A DNA stretch of 14,697 nucleotides. It comes from an uncultured Opitutia bacterium (GTDB lineage: Bacteria > Verrucomicrobiota > Verrucomicrobiia > Opitutales > UBA953). Positions 7,951-14,697 of the stretch are shown here, piece by piece. Location of the stretch: the NCBI GenBank assembly GCA_903882335.1, contig CAIRWP010000021.1, positions 1-14,697 of the forward strand, written 5' to 3'. Numbering within the stretch: the stretch's first letter is position 1; the number at the start of each line of letters is the position of its first letter. The notes beneath the pieces were generated by a model that saw only the letters and a program-made list of their open reading frames with translations, ran no database searches and was not told the origin of the DNA. Position numbers and translations under genes: made by a program.

Positions 7951-8999
7951 GTCGAAGGGCGGGCAACAGAGTCCAAGGAGGCGGCGAGCGAATCAACCTT
8001 TTTGAAGAGCTCGGGGAGCCGGCGAGCGAGGACGACCAGCCGGCGCTCGAGCCCGAAGGGCACCGCGGGCGTCCCGTTCATGAAGCCGTCCGCGGGCACG
8101 TCCTCGAAGAGGCCCGTCTGGGCGCCCAGCCGGACGCGATCACCCAACGTGAGATGGCCGGCCACGCCAGCCTGGCCGCCGAGCACGCAATGGTCGCCCA
8201 GGGTGGTGCTGCCGGCGATGCCGACCTGCGCCGTGATGAGGCACTGGCGGCCGATGCGCACGTTGTGGGCGATCTGGACGAGGTTATCGATCTTGGTACC
8301 GCGACCGACGACCGTCCGGCTGAAGCGCGCTCGGTCGAGGGTCGTGTTCGCCCCAACCTCGACGTCGTCCTCGAGCACGACCACGCCGACCTGCGGGATG
8401 CGGCGGATCTCACCGGCGACGGGCTCGAAGCCGAAGCCATCGGCCCCGACCACGGCGCCGGGCTGGAGACGGCAACGGGCGCCGAGCACGCAGAAATCAC
8501 CGACCTTCACGCCGGACTTCAGCCAGCAATCGGGTCCGACGACCGCTTCGCGGCCGACATGGCAAAGGGCGTCGAGGACCGCGCCGGCGCCGATGATGGC
8601 GCCTTCGTCGATGACGCACAAGGGGCCGAGGCTGGCCGACGGATCGACCTGAGCCCCGGCGGCCACGACCGCGGATGGATGGCGGCCAGCGGGCGGCTTC
8701 GGCCAAAGCCGGGCTTCGAGCACGGAGCACACCAAGGCCAGAGCGTAGGAGGGCTTGTCGACCCGAAGGAAGACCTGGCCGGCAACGGGTGCGCCCGCGA
8801 AATCAGCCGGCACAAGAATCACCCCGGCCCGGGAGGTGGCGACCTCGGGGGCGTACTTGGGATTACCCAGGAAAGATAGGTCGTCGGGACCGGCCTCGGC
8901 CAGGCTGGCGATACCGCGGATTGGCGCCGTCCGCCCCCCCTCGACCGCACGCGCGTCGACGACGGCGGCGAGCTCGGGGAGCGAGAAGGCGATGGACAT
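7947..8999 (-). CDS. lpxD: UDP-3-O-(3-hydroxyacyl)glucosamine N-acyltransferase
   Basis: LpxD adds the second 3-hydroxyacyl chain (from acyl-ACP) to the glucosamine of the lipid A precursor in the cytoplasm. The 350-aa protein has an N-terminal uridine-binding domain (about 1-105, with PDDLSFLGNPKYAP near 38-51). A left-handed beta-helix of hexapeptide repeats follows (about 106-320), then a helical C-terminus. The GADGFGF motif is at 185-191 and the catalytic histidine is His245 in DNLVQIAHNVRIG (E. coli His239). The gene proves that this organism makes lipid A-type LPS or keeps the pathway. It follows skp after 45 bp containing a strong hairpin, and overlaps prs by 4 bp. AGGA lies only 3 nt before the ATG, too near for a normal ribosome binding site. 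Confidence 0.95.
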   Translation of the reverse strand: MSIAFSLPELAAVVDARAVEGGRTAPIRGIASLAEAGPDDLSFLGNPKYAPEVATSRAGVILVPADFAGAPVAGQVFLRVDKPSYALALVCSVLEARLWPKPPAGRHPSAVVAAGAQVDPSASLGPLCVIDEGAIIGAGAVLDALCHVGREAVVGPDCWLKSGVKVGDFCVLGARCRLQPGAVVGADGFGFEPVAGEIRRIPQVGVVVLEDDVEVGANTTLDRARFSRTVVGRGTKIDNLVQIAHNVRIGRQCLITAQVGIAGSTTLGDHCVLGGQAGVAGHLTLGDRVRLGAQTGLFEDVPADGFMNGTPAVPFGLERRLVVLARRLPELFKKVDSLAASLDSVARPST

Positions 9000-9012
9000 G
9001 GTCCTAAATGAA

Positions 9013-9034
9013 GCGCCCCTGTTGTCAGGGGCGC
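9013..9034 (-). other. Strong hairpin between skp and lpxD (possible attenuator or processing site)
   Basis: GCGCCCCTG and CAGGGGCGC form a perfect 9-bp stem (9013-9021 and 9026-9034) with loop TTGT, 10 bp after the skp stop. On the minus strand the stem is followed by TTCATTTAGG, a broken T-run. It could be a leaky terminator that lowers lpxD-prs expression, or a 3'-end stabiliser for the skp message. The core stem matches the hairpin at 3126-3145. Confidence 0.6.
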
Positions 9035-9044
9035 GTCGGAGGGC

Positions 9045-9635
9045 TTACTTGGCGGCCGGCTTGTCGCCGGCGGGGGCGGCGGGCGCCGGGGCGGCCGACT
9101 TGTAGCTGTCGTTCAGCTCCTTGACGATGTCGGCGGTGACGTTGAGGGAGTCGTCGGCGACGAAGGCGACGGCCTTGGGGAGGATGAGCTGGAGACCCTT
9201 TTCCTTGGCGACCTTCTCGGCGGCGGTCTTGACGTCGGCCAGGACGGCCTTTTCGAGCTCACCGGCGCGGGCCTGGATGCTGGCCTGGGCCTGCTGGACG
9301 AACTGCTGGTACTCGTTGAAGCGCTGCTGCAGGTTCTGCTGCTTGGCCTGGGCCTCGCCCACGGCGGCCTTCTTGCCGGACTCGTTGAGCATCGGGTTGT
9401 TGGCATCCTTCACGGTCTTGTCGAAGTCAGCCTTAAGGGCTTCGAGTTCCTTGCCCTTCTGTTCGACTTGGGCCTTGGACTGGGCCAGGGACTGGTCGAT
9501 GCCGCCCTTGATCTCGATGGCCTTGGTGTACTTGGACATGACGTCGGCGACGTCGACGACGCCGACGTTCGGGGAGGCCGCGGAGACGGAGGCAGCGGCG
9601 AAGGCGAGGAGGAGAGGTAGGGTTCTCATAGTCAT
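9045..9635 (-). CDS. skp: OmpH/Skp-family periplasmic chaperone
   Basis: Skp trimers hold unfolded outer-membrane proteins in the periplasm and pass them to the BAM complex. The protein is 196 aa from the ATG at 9635; an ATG 6 bp further on (9629) gives 194 aa and is equally plausible. It opens with a signal peptide (MRTLPLLLAFAAASVSAA). A short beta segment VGVVDVADVMSK follows, then a long charged coiled-coil region (about 45-135, rich in Gln, Lys and Glu) and the returning strand LQLILPKAVAFVADDSLNVT. It ends in a Pro/Ala-rich tail (APAPAAPAGDKPAAK) that is longer than in classical Skp. It lies 32 bp after bamA and before lpxD, the conserved bamA-skp-lpxD order. The frame is open to 10148, but that extension overlaps bamA and carries no export signal. 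Confidence 0.9.
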   Translation of the reverse strand: MTMRTLPLLLAFAAASVSAASPNVGVVDVADVMSKYTKAIEIKGGIDQSLAQSKAQVEQKGKELEALKADFDKTVKDANNPMLNESGKKAAVGEAQAKQQNLQQRFNEYQQFVQQAQASIQARAGELEKAVLADVKTAAEKVAKEKGLQLILPKAVAFVADDSLNVTADIVKELNDSYKSAAPAPAAPAGDKPAAK

Positions 9636-9667
9636 TCGATAAAGATACTGGCGGGTGGGCTTGGCAA

Positions 9668-12124
9668 TCAAAAGACGGTCCCGAAGCTGAAGTTGAACTT
9701 CATCCCCCCCTGGTTCAGGGTGGAACCCGCCGGGCCGGGCGTCAATTGGAGGGGGAATCCGAAGTCGAGGCGCATGACGGCCCCGCCCAGGAGGATGCGC
9801 ATGCCTAGGCCCCAGTTGGAGTTGGCCTGGTTCAAGGAGAAATCGCTCTCTCCCCGGTTGACCAAGCCGTAGTCGTAGAAGGCGGCGAACCGGAGATTGT
9901 CGGCGGCCTTGATCGTGTACTCGGCGGTGAGGTAGCCGTAGGTCAGGCCTCCCATCGGCTGGGACCCGTTGGTCTGGTCGTAAGTGCCGGCGCTGCCGAC
10001 ATCGTTGAAGTCGAAGCCGCGCATGTCGTACGCGCCCCCCAGGTAGAAACGCTCGTAGAAGGGCAGCGTGCCGCCGGTACCGGTTAGCGCGCCGACGCGA
10101 CCGACGAGGGCGAGGGTCTGCTCGGCCGTCGGGGACAGCAGGAACCACTTGCCGCCGCGCAGCTCGGACTTGAGGTAGTCGACGCCGCCGCCAAGGGCGC
10201 CGCCCGCCAGCTCCTCCGTCCAGGCCAGCCGCGCGCCGCGGGTCGGGAAGTTATACTCGTCGCGCGTGTCGTACACGAGCGAAGCGGTCGCGGAGGAGAT
10301 GGTCCGGGCGCCGCCGGCCTCGAGCTGGACATCCGCCGGGGCCTGGGCCGTGACGTTGTTCACGCCTTTGCGACGGAGGTCGTAGGCGATCCGGCCCTCG
10401 ACGTTGCCGAAGACGCGGCGCCGGGCGTAGACGCCCACCCCCTGGGTGAGCACGGAGAAGTTGGCCGACTGGTAGCCGACGAACCTTCGCTCGAGCGTAT
10501 AGCCGACGGCGAGGTCGCGATCCCAGAGCGCGGGCTCCTCGAAGGAGTGCTCGAACGTGTTCGAGAGGTTGCCGACGGAGACCCGCAGGCGGAGCTTCTG
10601 GCCGCCGCCGCGGTACCAGCCTTCCGGGTTGGTGTAGTCGAAGTTGCCCTCGGCGAACTCGACGAAGCCGACGAGCTGCTCGACGGTGCTGTAGCCGGCG
10701 CCGAAGCTGACCGATCCGGTATTGCCTTCCTTGACGGTGATACGGAGGTCGCTCTGGCCCGGCACCGCGGTGGGCACGGGAGCGAGGCGGACCTCCTCGA
10801 AGAACTGCGTGTTACGGAGGCGGGCCTCGGAGACGCGCATGCGGGCCAGGTCGAAGACCTCGCCGGGTCCGAGGGCCAGCTCGCGGGCGATCACGTTCAG
10901 GCGGGTCTTGGTGTTGCCCTGCACCTCCACGGCGCGCACGCTGGTGCGTTCGCCTTCCTCGAGCACGAAGCGCAGGTCGATCGCGCCGGTCTCCAGGTTG
11001 GGCCGGCGGACGACGTTGACCTGGGCGCCCAGGTACCCCATCTGGCCGTAATACTCGCGGAGCTTGTCGGCGGCGGTGTCGACGTTGGCGTTGGCGAACC
11101 AGTCGCCGGCGTTGAGCCGGTCGTTGGCCGCGGGCCGGGCCCCGCGGCGGATTGAGACCTCGTTGACGATGCGGCGCAGGGCCTCGGCGGCGAACACCGG
11201 GTTGGCAGCGCCCATTCGGTTACCCTCGATCTCGATGGTGCCGACGGAGTAACGGCGGCCTTCCTTGATACGGATGACCACATCGATCCAGCCGGACCCG
11301 TCGGCGAGATCCTTCACGACGCAGGCCTTCTCGGCGGGCAGCTCCTCGACCAGCACGTCGAGGAAGCCTTGCGACCGGTAATACTCGCGGACGGCCTGGC
11401 AATCCCGGCGATAATCCTCCGGATCGAGGCGGCCGCCGCTGGTGAGCCAGGAGAATTTCCACCAGCGCCAGGAAGACGCCTTGAGCTCGGCCGCGTCGAT
11501 GACCTTGGCGGCGTCGAGGGCCTGCGCACCTTCGAGGCGGACATGGTCGACGCGCAGGTCGGCCCCCGGGCGGATGCGGACGAGCACGGCGGCGCCGCGC
11601 GGCGTGGAGGTGACCTCCGAGGTCACGACCGTGAAGGGACGCTTCTTGCGCAGCTCGGTCTGGAGCTTGAGCTCGGCTTGGCGGAGGGCGGCAAGGTCGA
11701 GCGGCTCGCCCGTCCGGATCTGCTCGAGTTCGAGGCTGCCCAGCGAGCCTTCGGGTAGTTCCTCGTCGCCGTCGGTCACGCGGAACGTGACGGCGAGGAG
11801 GGCCGGCCGGGGCTCGACGACGACCTCCACGTCCACCTCGCCGGTCGCCGGGTCGAGGCGCGGGAGCACGACCGCCTGGCTGAACCGACCGGTCGCGTAG
11901 AGCGCGCGGACCGTGCTGGCGGCCGCCTCGCGGGAAAAAGGTTCCCCGGCGCGGAACGCGACGAAGCCCCGGACAAAAGCCTCGGAGACCGCGCCGCCCT
12001 GGGCCTTGACGGTGATTGTGCGGACGTTCGGCACCTTCTCCACGGCGGCCTGGGCGGCGGCTAGGACGGGAGCCAGCAGCAGGCAGGCGGAAAGAAGGAA
12101 GCGGCGGGCGGAAGGCTTAGGCAT
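9668..12124 (-). CDS. bamA: Outer-membrane assembly factor BamA (Omp85)
   Basis: BamA is the core of the machine that inserts beta-barrel proteins into the outer membrane. The 818-aa precursor has a signal peptide (1 to about 26, ending LAAAQA). Five POTRA domains follow (roughly 32-105, 108-187, 190-288, 291-390 and 393-466), each ending in a typical strand such as IDVVIRIKEG or DLRITVKEG. A 16-strand barrel starts near SVSFGAGYSTVEQ (471). The essential Omp85 loop motif (V/I/M)RGF is MRGF at 701-704 in LGGAYDMRGFDF, and the protein ends in Phe as barrels do (FNFSFGTVF). The length is close to E. coli BamA (810 aa). The ATG lies inside the 3' end of dnaB (8-bp overlap), so expression is probably coupled to dnaB, an unusual upstream partner. 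Confidence 0.95.
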   Translation of the reverse strand: MPKPSARRFLLSACLLLAPVLAAAQAAVEKVPNVRTITVKAQGGAVSEAFVRGFVAFRAGEPFSREAAASTVRALYATGRFSQAVVLPRLDPATGEVDVEVVVEPRPALLAVTFRVTDGDEELPEGSLGSLELEQIRTGEPLDLAALRQAELKLQTELRKKRPFTVVTSEVTSTPRGAAVLVRIRPGADLRVDHVRLEGAQALDAAKVIDAAELKASSWRWWKFSWLTSGGRLDPEDYRRDCQAVREYYRSQGFLDVLVEELPAEKACVVKDLADGSGWIDVVIRIKEGRRYSVGTIEIEGNRMGAANPVFAAEALRRIVNEVSIRRGARPAANDRLNAGDWFANANVDTAADKLREYYGQMGYLGAQVNVVRRPNLETGAIDLRFVLEEGERTSVRAVEVQGNTKTRLNVIARELALGPGEVFDLARMRVSEARLRNTQFFEEVRLAPVPTAVPGQSDLRITVKEGNTGSVSFGAGYSTVEQLVGFVEFAEGNFDYTNPEGWYRGGGQKLRLRVSVGNLSNTFEHSFEEPALWDRDLAVGYTLERRFVGYQSANFSVLTQGVGVYARRRVFGNVEGRIAYDLRRKGVNNVTAQAPADVQLEAGGARTISSATASLVYDTRDEYNFPTRGARLAWTEELAGGALGGGVDYLKSELRGGKWFLLSPTAEQTLALVGRVGALTGTGGTLPFYERFYLGGAYDMRGFDFNDVGSAGTYDQTNGSQPMGGLTYGYLTAEYTIKAADNLRFAAFYDYGLVNRGESDFSLNQANSNWGLGMRILLGGAVMRLDFGFPLQLTPGPAGSTLNQGGMKFNFSFGTVF

Positions 12125-13544
12125 TGCGGGATTCCCTGGCGAGAGCCTCGAAGCGTGTGAGGCTCGCGTTAAAGAGCAAGGGTATGTCGGAGGTGGGTCC
12201 GTTACGATTCTTCGCCACGATGAGCTCGCGGGCGAAGCAGCCGGGCTGGCTGGCGTGCTCCTGCTCCTGTTCCTGGGCCTGCTTGGCGCTGACCTGGGGC
12301 TTGGAAATAAGCATGACGATGTCGGCGTCCTGCTCGATCGAGCCAGACTCGCGGAGGTCCGACATCTTGGGCTGGCGGGCCTCGTCCTCCGACTTGCGGT
12401 TCAGCTGGGCGAGCGCGATGATCGGCACCCGGAACTCCTTGGCCATGGCCTTGATGCTGCGGGAGACCTCGGCGATCTGCTGCTCGCGGGAGACGCTCGA
12501 GTCCATGCCGTTGATCAGCTGGATATAGTCGATGACGATCAGGTCGAGGGGCTTGCGGGCGTGGACGCGGCGGCACTTGGCGCGGATCTCGAGGATGGTC
12601 TGGCCGCCGTTGTCATCGATGACCAGCGGGCGCCCGCGGTACTCGTTGGCCGCCGCCACGAGGTCGAGCTGCATGCGCTCGTCGGGGTGGCCGGAACGGA
12701 GCTTCTGCTGGTTGACGCGGGCGCGGGAGCAGAGGAGGCGCAGGGCCAGCTCGCGCGCGGGCATCTCGAGGGAGAAGAGCATCACGTGCGCGGGCCCGCG
12801 GCCGGAGTTCGGCTTGGGGAAGAGCGCGGCCTCGATGAAGTTGAGGGCGATGGAGGTCTTGCCCATGCCGGGACGGGCCGCCACGACGATCATCTGGCCG
12901 CCCTGGAAGCCGAAGGTCAGCGCGTCCAGGTCGGTGAACCCGGTCGGCAGGCCCTGCACCGAGTTGCGGTCGCGCATGATCTTCTCGACGAGCTCCATGG
13001 CCTCCTCGATCGACTTGTCGACGGGCATGGCTGACTCCGAGATGCGGTCCTCGCTGATGCTGAAGAATGCGCGCTCGACCTCCTCCATGAGGCGGGCGAT
13101 GCCCTCGGTGTGGGCGTGCGCCTTCTCCACGGTGGTCACCGCGGTGGAGATCAGCTTCCGGATGAAATGCTTCTCGCGGACGATGCTCAGCCAGTGGGGC
13201 GCGTGCGCGGTCGAGGCGACCTGCCCCGTCAGCTCGTTCACGTAGGCGGCGCCGCCGGCGGCGTCGAGCGAGCCTTCCCGGCGAAGGCGCTCGGTCAGCG
13301 TGATCTCGTCGATGCCCACGCTCTCCTGCGAGAGCTGGAGCGCCGCGGCGTAGATGTCCTGGTGCTTAGGGTCGAAAAAGTAGTCGGGCGTGACCTTCTG
13401 CTCGAGGCAGCGCTGCAGGGTGTCGCCGCCGTCGATGATGATGCTCGCGATCAGGCCGCGCTCGGCGTCGAGGTTATGCGGCGGGACGCGGTCGCCGTAG
13501 TTGGGCTCGGCGGCGCGACGCGAGCGCTGGGGTCTTTCGGCCAT
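12117..13544 (-). CDS. dnaB: Replicative DNA helicase DnaB
   Basis: DnaB is the hexameric 5'-3' helicase that unwinds DNA at the replication fork. The 475-aa protein has the N-terminal primase-interacting domain (PPHNLDAERGLIASII, 21-36; helical to about 165) and a linker. A RecA-like motor follows: TGFTDLDALTFGFQGG (201-216), Walker A ARPGMGKTS (223-231), H1a FSLEM (257-261), Walker B LDLIVIDYIQ (333-342), H3 ALAQLNRKSE with DLRESGSIEQDADIVMLI, and H4 AKNRNGPT (444-451). It has no intein. The start MAERPQRS lies beyond the rplI terminator, so dnaB needs its own promoter in 13545-13650, where four 11-bp repeats lie. No Shine-Dalgarno sequence precedes the ATG; the region is pyrimidine-rich (CTCCTCC). 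It overlaps bamA by 8 bp. Confidence 0.96.
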   Translation of the reverse strand: MAERPQRSRRAAEPNYGDRVPPHNLDAERGLIASIIIDGGDTLQRCLEQKVTPDYFFDPKHQDIYAAALQLSQESVGIDEITLTERLRREGSLDAAGGAAYVNELTGQVASTAHAPHWLSIVREKHFIRKLISTAVTTVEKAHAHTEGIARLMEEVERAFFSISEDRISESAMPVDKSIEEAMELVEKIMRDRNSVQGLPTGFTDLDALTFGFQGGQMIVVAARPGMGKTSIALNFIEAALFPKPNSGRGPAHVMLFSLEMPARELALRLLCSRARVNQQKLRSGHPDERMQLDLVAAANEYRGRPLVIDDNGGQTILEIRAKCRRVHARKPLDLIVIDYIQLINGMDSSVSREQQIAEVSRSIKAMAKEFRVPIIALAQLNRKSEDEARQPKMSDLRESGSIEQDADIVMLISKPQVSAKQAQEQEQEHASQPGCFARELIVAKNRNGPTSDIPLLFNASLTRFEALARESRNA

Positions 13545-13591
13545 GGAAAAAGGAGGAGAGTGGGCGGGGGGCGGAGGGGTGACAGCGACAA

Positions 13592-13635
13592 ACGATACAC
13601 GGTCCGTTCACGCTCCGTTCACGGTCTATTCACAG
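13592..13635 (+). repeat. Four tandem 11-bp units with a TTCAC core in the dnaB promoter region
   Basis: Read on the plus strand the units are ACGATACACGG (13592), TCCGTTCACGC (13603), TCCGTTCACGG (13614) and TCTATTCACAG (13625), abutting with no gap. Positions 2, 5, 7, 8 and 9 (C, T, C, A, C) are constant, and units 2 and 3 differ at one base. The last unit contains CTATTCACA, one mismatch from the DnaA box TTWTNCACA. The spacing is about one helical turn. The array starts 48 bp upstream of the dnaB ATG and lies beyond the rplI terminator, so it is placed like an operator. Confidence 0.75.
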
Positions 13636-13650
13636 CCTGCGACCATCACC

Positions 13651-13689
13651 AGAAAGAAACAGGGCGCGAGGCCGAAGCCTCACGCCCTG
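13651..13689 (-). terminator. Intrinsic terminator after rplI
   Basis: On the minus strand, CAGGGCGTGAGGC, a TTCG tetraloop and GCCTCGCGCCCTG pair over 13 bp (one G-U wobble in RNA). The T-rich stretch TTTCTTTCT (13651-13659) follows at once. The stem starts 19 bp past the rplI stop. On the plus strand the stem has a C/A mismatch and no T-run after it, so it works only in the minus direction. It separates the ssb-rplI transcript from dnaB. Confidence 0.9.
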
Positions 13690-13708
13690 CTACGGGATGG
13701 CGCGGAGC

Positions 13709-14272
13709 TCAGGCCTTCTTCTCGGCCTTCTCCTTGCGCGGCTTGCGCGACTTCTTGTCGTCGCGGTGCTCGCGCTCGTCGGCCTCGGGCGCCTCCTCGG
13801 CGACGGGCTCGATCGGGTTCTCGGAGACGACCTCGAAGCCCTGCTCGACCATGACGGCGCCATGGAGGCGGATGCTGCAGACGTGCTTGCCGAGGATCTT
13901 CACCGGGCCCTGGCCGAGGTGGATGCGCTTGCGCTCCAGCTCAACGCCGTGCTCGGCCAGCTTGGCCGCGATTTCGGCGGTGCTGATCGCACCGAACATC
14001 TTGCCACCCTCGCCGGTCTTAACGGCGAAGACGAGGTTGATGGCGGCGAGCTTGGTCTCGATGGCCTTAGCGGCCTCGAGGTCGCGGGCCTCGCGGAGGT
14101 CGCGGGCCTTGCGGAGGGACTCGATGTACTTGGTGTTGGCGCGATTAACCGGCAGGGCGATGCCCTGGGGCAACAGGTAGTTGCGCGCGAAGCCCGCGCG
14201 GACGCGGACTTGCTCGCCTTCGGCGCCTAGGCCGTCGACGGGCTTGATGAGGAGAACTTCGGTGAATGCCAT
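13709..14272 (-). CDS. rplI: 50S ribosomal protein L9 with extended charged C-terminus
   Basis: L9 binds 23S rRNA near the base of the L1 stalk and helps keep reading frame. The N-terminal domain is clear: MAFTEVLLIKPVDGLGAEGE followed by VRAGFARNYLLPQGIALP (24-41). A long central helix comes next (about 45-75), then the C-terminal domain with GKMFGAISTAEIA (90-102) and a strand ending MVEQGFEVV (141-149). L9 is usually about 150 aa. This one has 187, the extra tail (about 150-187) being first acidic (EPVAEEAPEADE), then basic (KKSRKPRKEKAEKKA). It follows ssb after 36 bp, without the rpsR gene often found between them, and is closed by the terminator at 13651-13689. AAGAAAG upstream of the ATG may serve as a weak ribosome binding site. 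Confidence 0.95.
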   Translation of the reverse strand: MAFTEVLLIKPVDGLGAEGEQVRVRAGFARNYLLPQGIALPVNRANTKYIESLRKARDLREARDLEAAKAIETKLAAINLVFAVKTGEGGKMFGAISTAEIAAKLAEHGVELERKRIHLGQGPVKILGKHVCSIRLHGAVMVEQGFEVVSENPIEPVAEEAPEADEREHRDDKKSRKPRKEKAEKKA

Positions 14273-14308
14273 GGTCTTTCTTGGGTTATAAGGTTGGTGA
14301 GGAAATGT

Positions 14309-14697
14309 TTAGAACGGGACGTCGTCGCCGCCGCCCTGGTCGCCGGACGGAGCCGGGGTGTCGTTGCCGCCGCGGGCACGAGGAGCGGAACCGCCCTCTT
14401 CGCCACCCTGGGCCTTGCCACCGATAAAGGTGAAGTTCTCCAGGACAACGCCGAGGCGCGAACGCTTCTCGCCGGTCTTCTTGTCCTCCCACTGGTCGAG
14501 CTTCAGGCGGCCTTCGACGAGGATACCGGAGCCCTTGCCGCAGTACTTGGCGATGATTTCGGCCTGCTTGCCGTAGCTCTCGATGTCGACGTAGGTGACT
14601 TCCTCGCGCTTCTCGCCTTCCTTGGTGGTGTAGGCGCGGTTGACGGCGAGGGAGAACTTGGTGAGGGCCTGCCCCGAAGGGAGGGCGCGCGCCTCGG
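14309..14697 (-). CDS. ssb: Single-stranded DNA-binding protein, C-terminal 129 codons (partial, runs off the right edge)
   Basis: SSB coats single-stranded DNA during replication, repair and recombination and recruits partners through its acidic tip. I translated 128 residues plus the stop; the N-terminus is outside the window. The OB fold is recognisable from ALTKFSLAVNRAY, REEVTYVDIESYGKQAEIIA, KGSGILVEGRLKLDQWEDK and RLGVVLENFTFIG. A short Gly/Pro-rich linker (GGEEGGSAPRARGGN...) follows, then the diagnostic tip DDVPF at the very C-terminus (E. coli: DDDIPF). The linker is shorter than in E. coli SSB. It lies 36 bp upstream of rplI and is probably cotranscribed with it, as in rpsF-ssb-rpsR-rplI clusters. 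Confidence 0.95.
   Translation of the reverse strand, partial: EARALPSGQALTKFSLAVNRAYTTKEGEKREEVTYVDIESYGKQAEIIAKYCGKGSGILVEGRLKLDQWEDKKTGEKRSRLGVVLENFTFIGGKAQGGEEGGSAPRARGGNDTPAPSGDQGGGDDVPF

Noticed and set aside
9636..10148. An N-terminal extension of Skp reaching into bamA
   Set aside because: The true start is fixed by the signal peptide at 9635/9629. The extension overlaps bamA in another frame and is Arg/Pro-rich shadow sequence.
12079..12093. Lipobox-like LSAC at residues 11-14 of BamA
   Set aside because: The hydrophobic segment continues past the Cys to LAAAQA, a normal signal peptidase I site. BamA is a barrel, not a lipoprotein.
13548..13556. AGGAGG on the plus strand next to the dnaB start
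   Set aside because: It is on the wrong strand to serve dnaB, and no plus-strand gene follows that looks real.

Overview
The window is a 14.7 kb stretch of GC-rich chromosome from a Gram-negative bacterium. The envelope genes (bamA, skp, lpxD) show an LPS-bearing outer membrane. An olefin-type OleA/OleB pair, a FabI-type reductase and a mixed replication/envelope gene order fit Verrucomicrobiota, probably the Opitutia class. That placement is inference from gene content and memory of related genomes; no 16S gene or tRNA is present. Every gene but one is on the minus strand. Both ends are cut, in gyrA at the left and ssb at the right.

Layout, read in the main (minus) direction from right to left: ssb (partial) - rplI, closed by a strong intrinsic terminator; then dnaB - bamA - skp - lpxD - prs, tightly packed (8-bp dnaB/bamA overlap, ATGA overlap of lpxD/prs) and ending at a bidirectional terminator; a single plus-strand gene for an exported PrxQ/Bcp-type peroxiredoxin, convergent with prs and divergent from the next unit; then a coupled four-gene unit fabZ - fabI - oleA - oleB; then a 233-bp regulatory stretch; then gyrB - gyrA (partial).

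Functionally the window combines DNA replication and topology (ssb, dnaB, gyrB, gyrA), outer-membrane assembly (bamA, skp, lpxD), PRPP supply (prs), and fatty-acyl chemistry (fabZ, fabI, oleA, oleB). oleA and oleB encode the first and last enzymes of long-chain olefin synthesis. The two middle enzymes, OleD and OleC, are not in the window, and FabZ/FabI are coupled upstream instead.

The least expected signals are non-coding. Upstream of dnaB, just after the rplI terminator, lie four tandem 11-bp units built around a TTCAC core. Upstream of gyrB lie exact DnaA-box matches, including a pair of boxes spaced by the same 11 bp and in the same register. Together they suggest that a DnaA-like protein (or another phased binder) controls the gyrase and helicase genes. 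Most start codons lack a recognisable Shine-Dalgarno sequence, and a short palindrome with the stem CGCCCCT/AGGGGCG occurs in two intergenic gaps.
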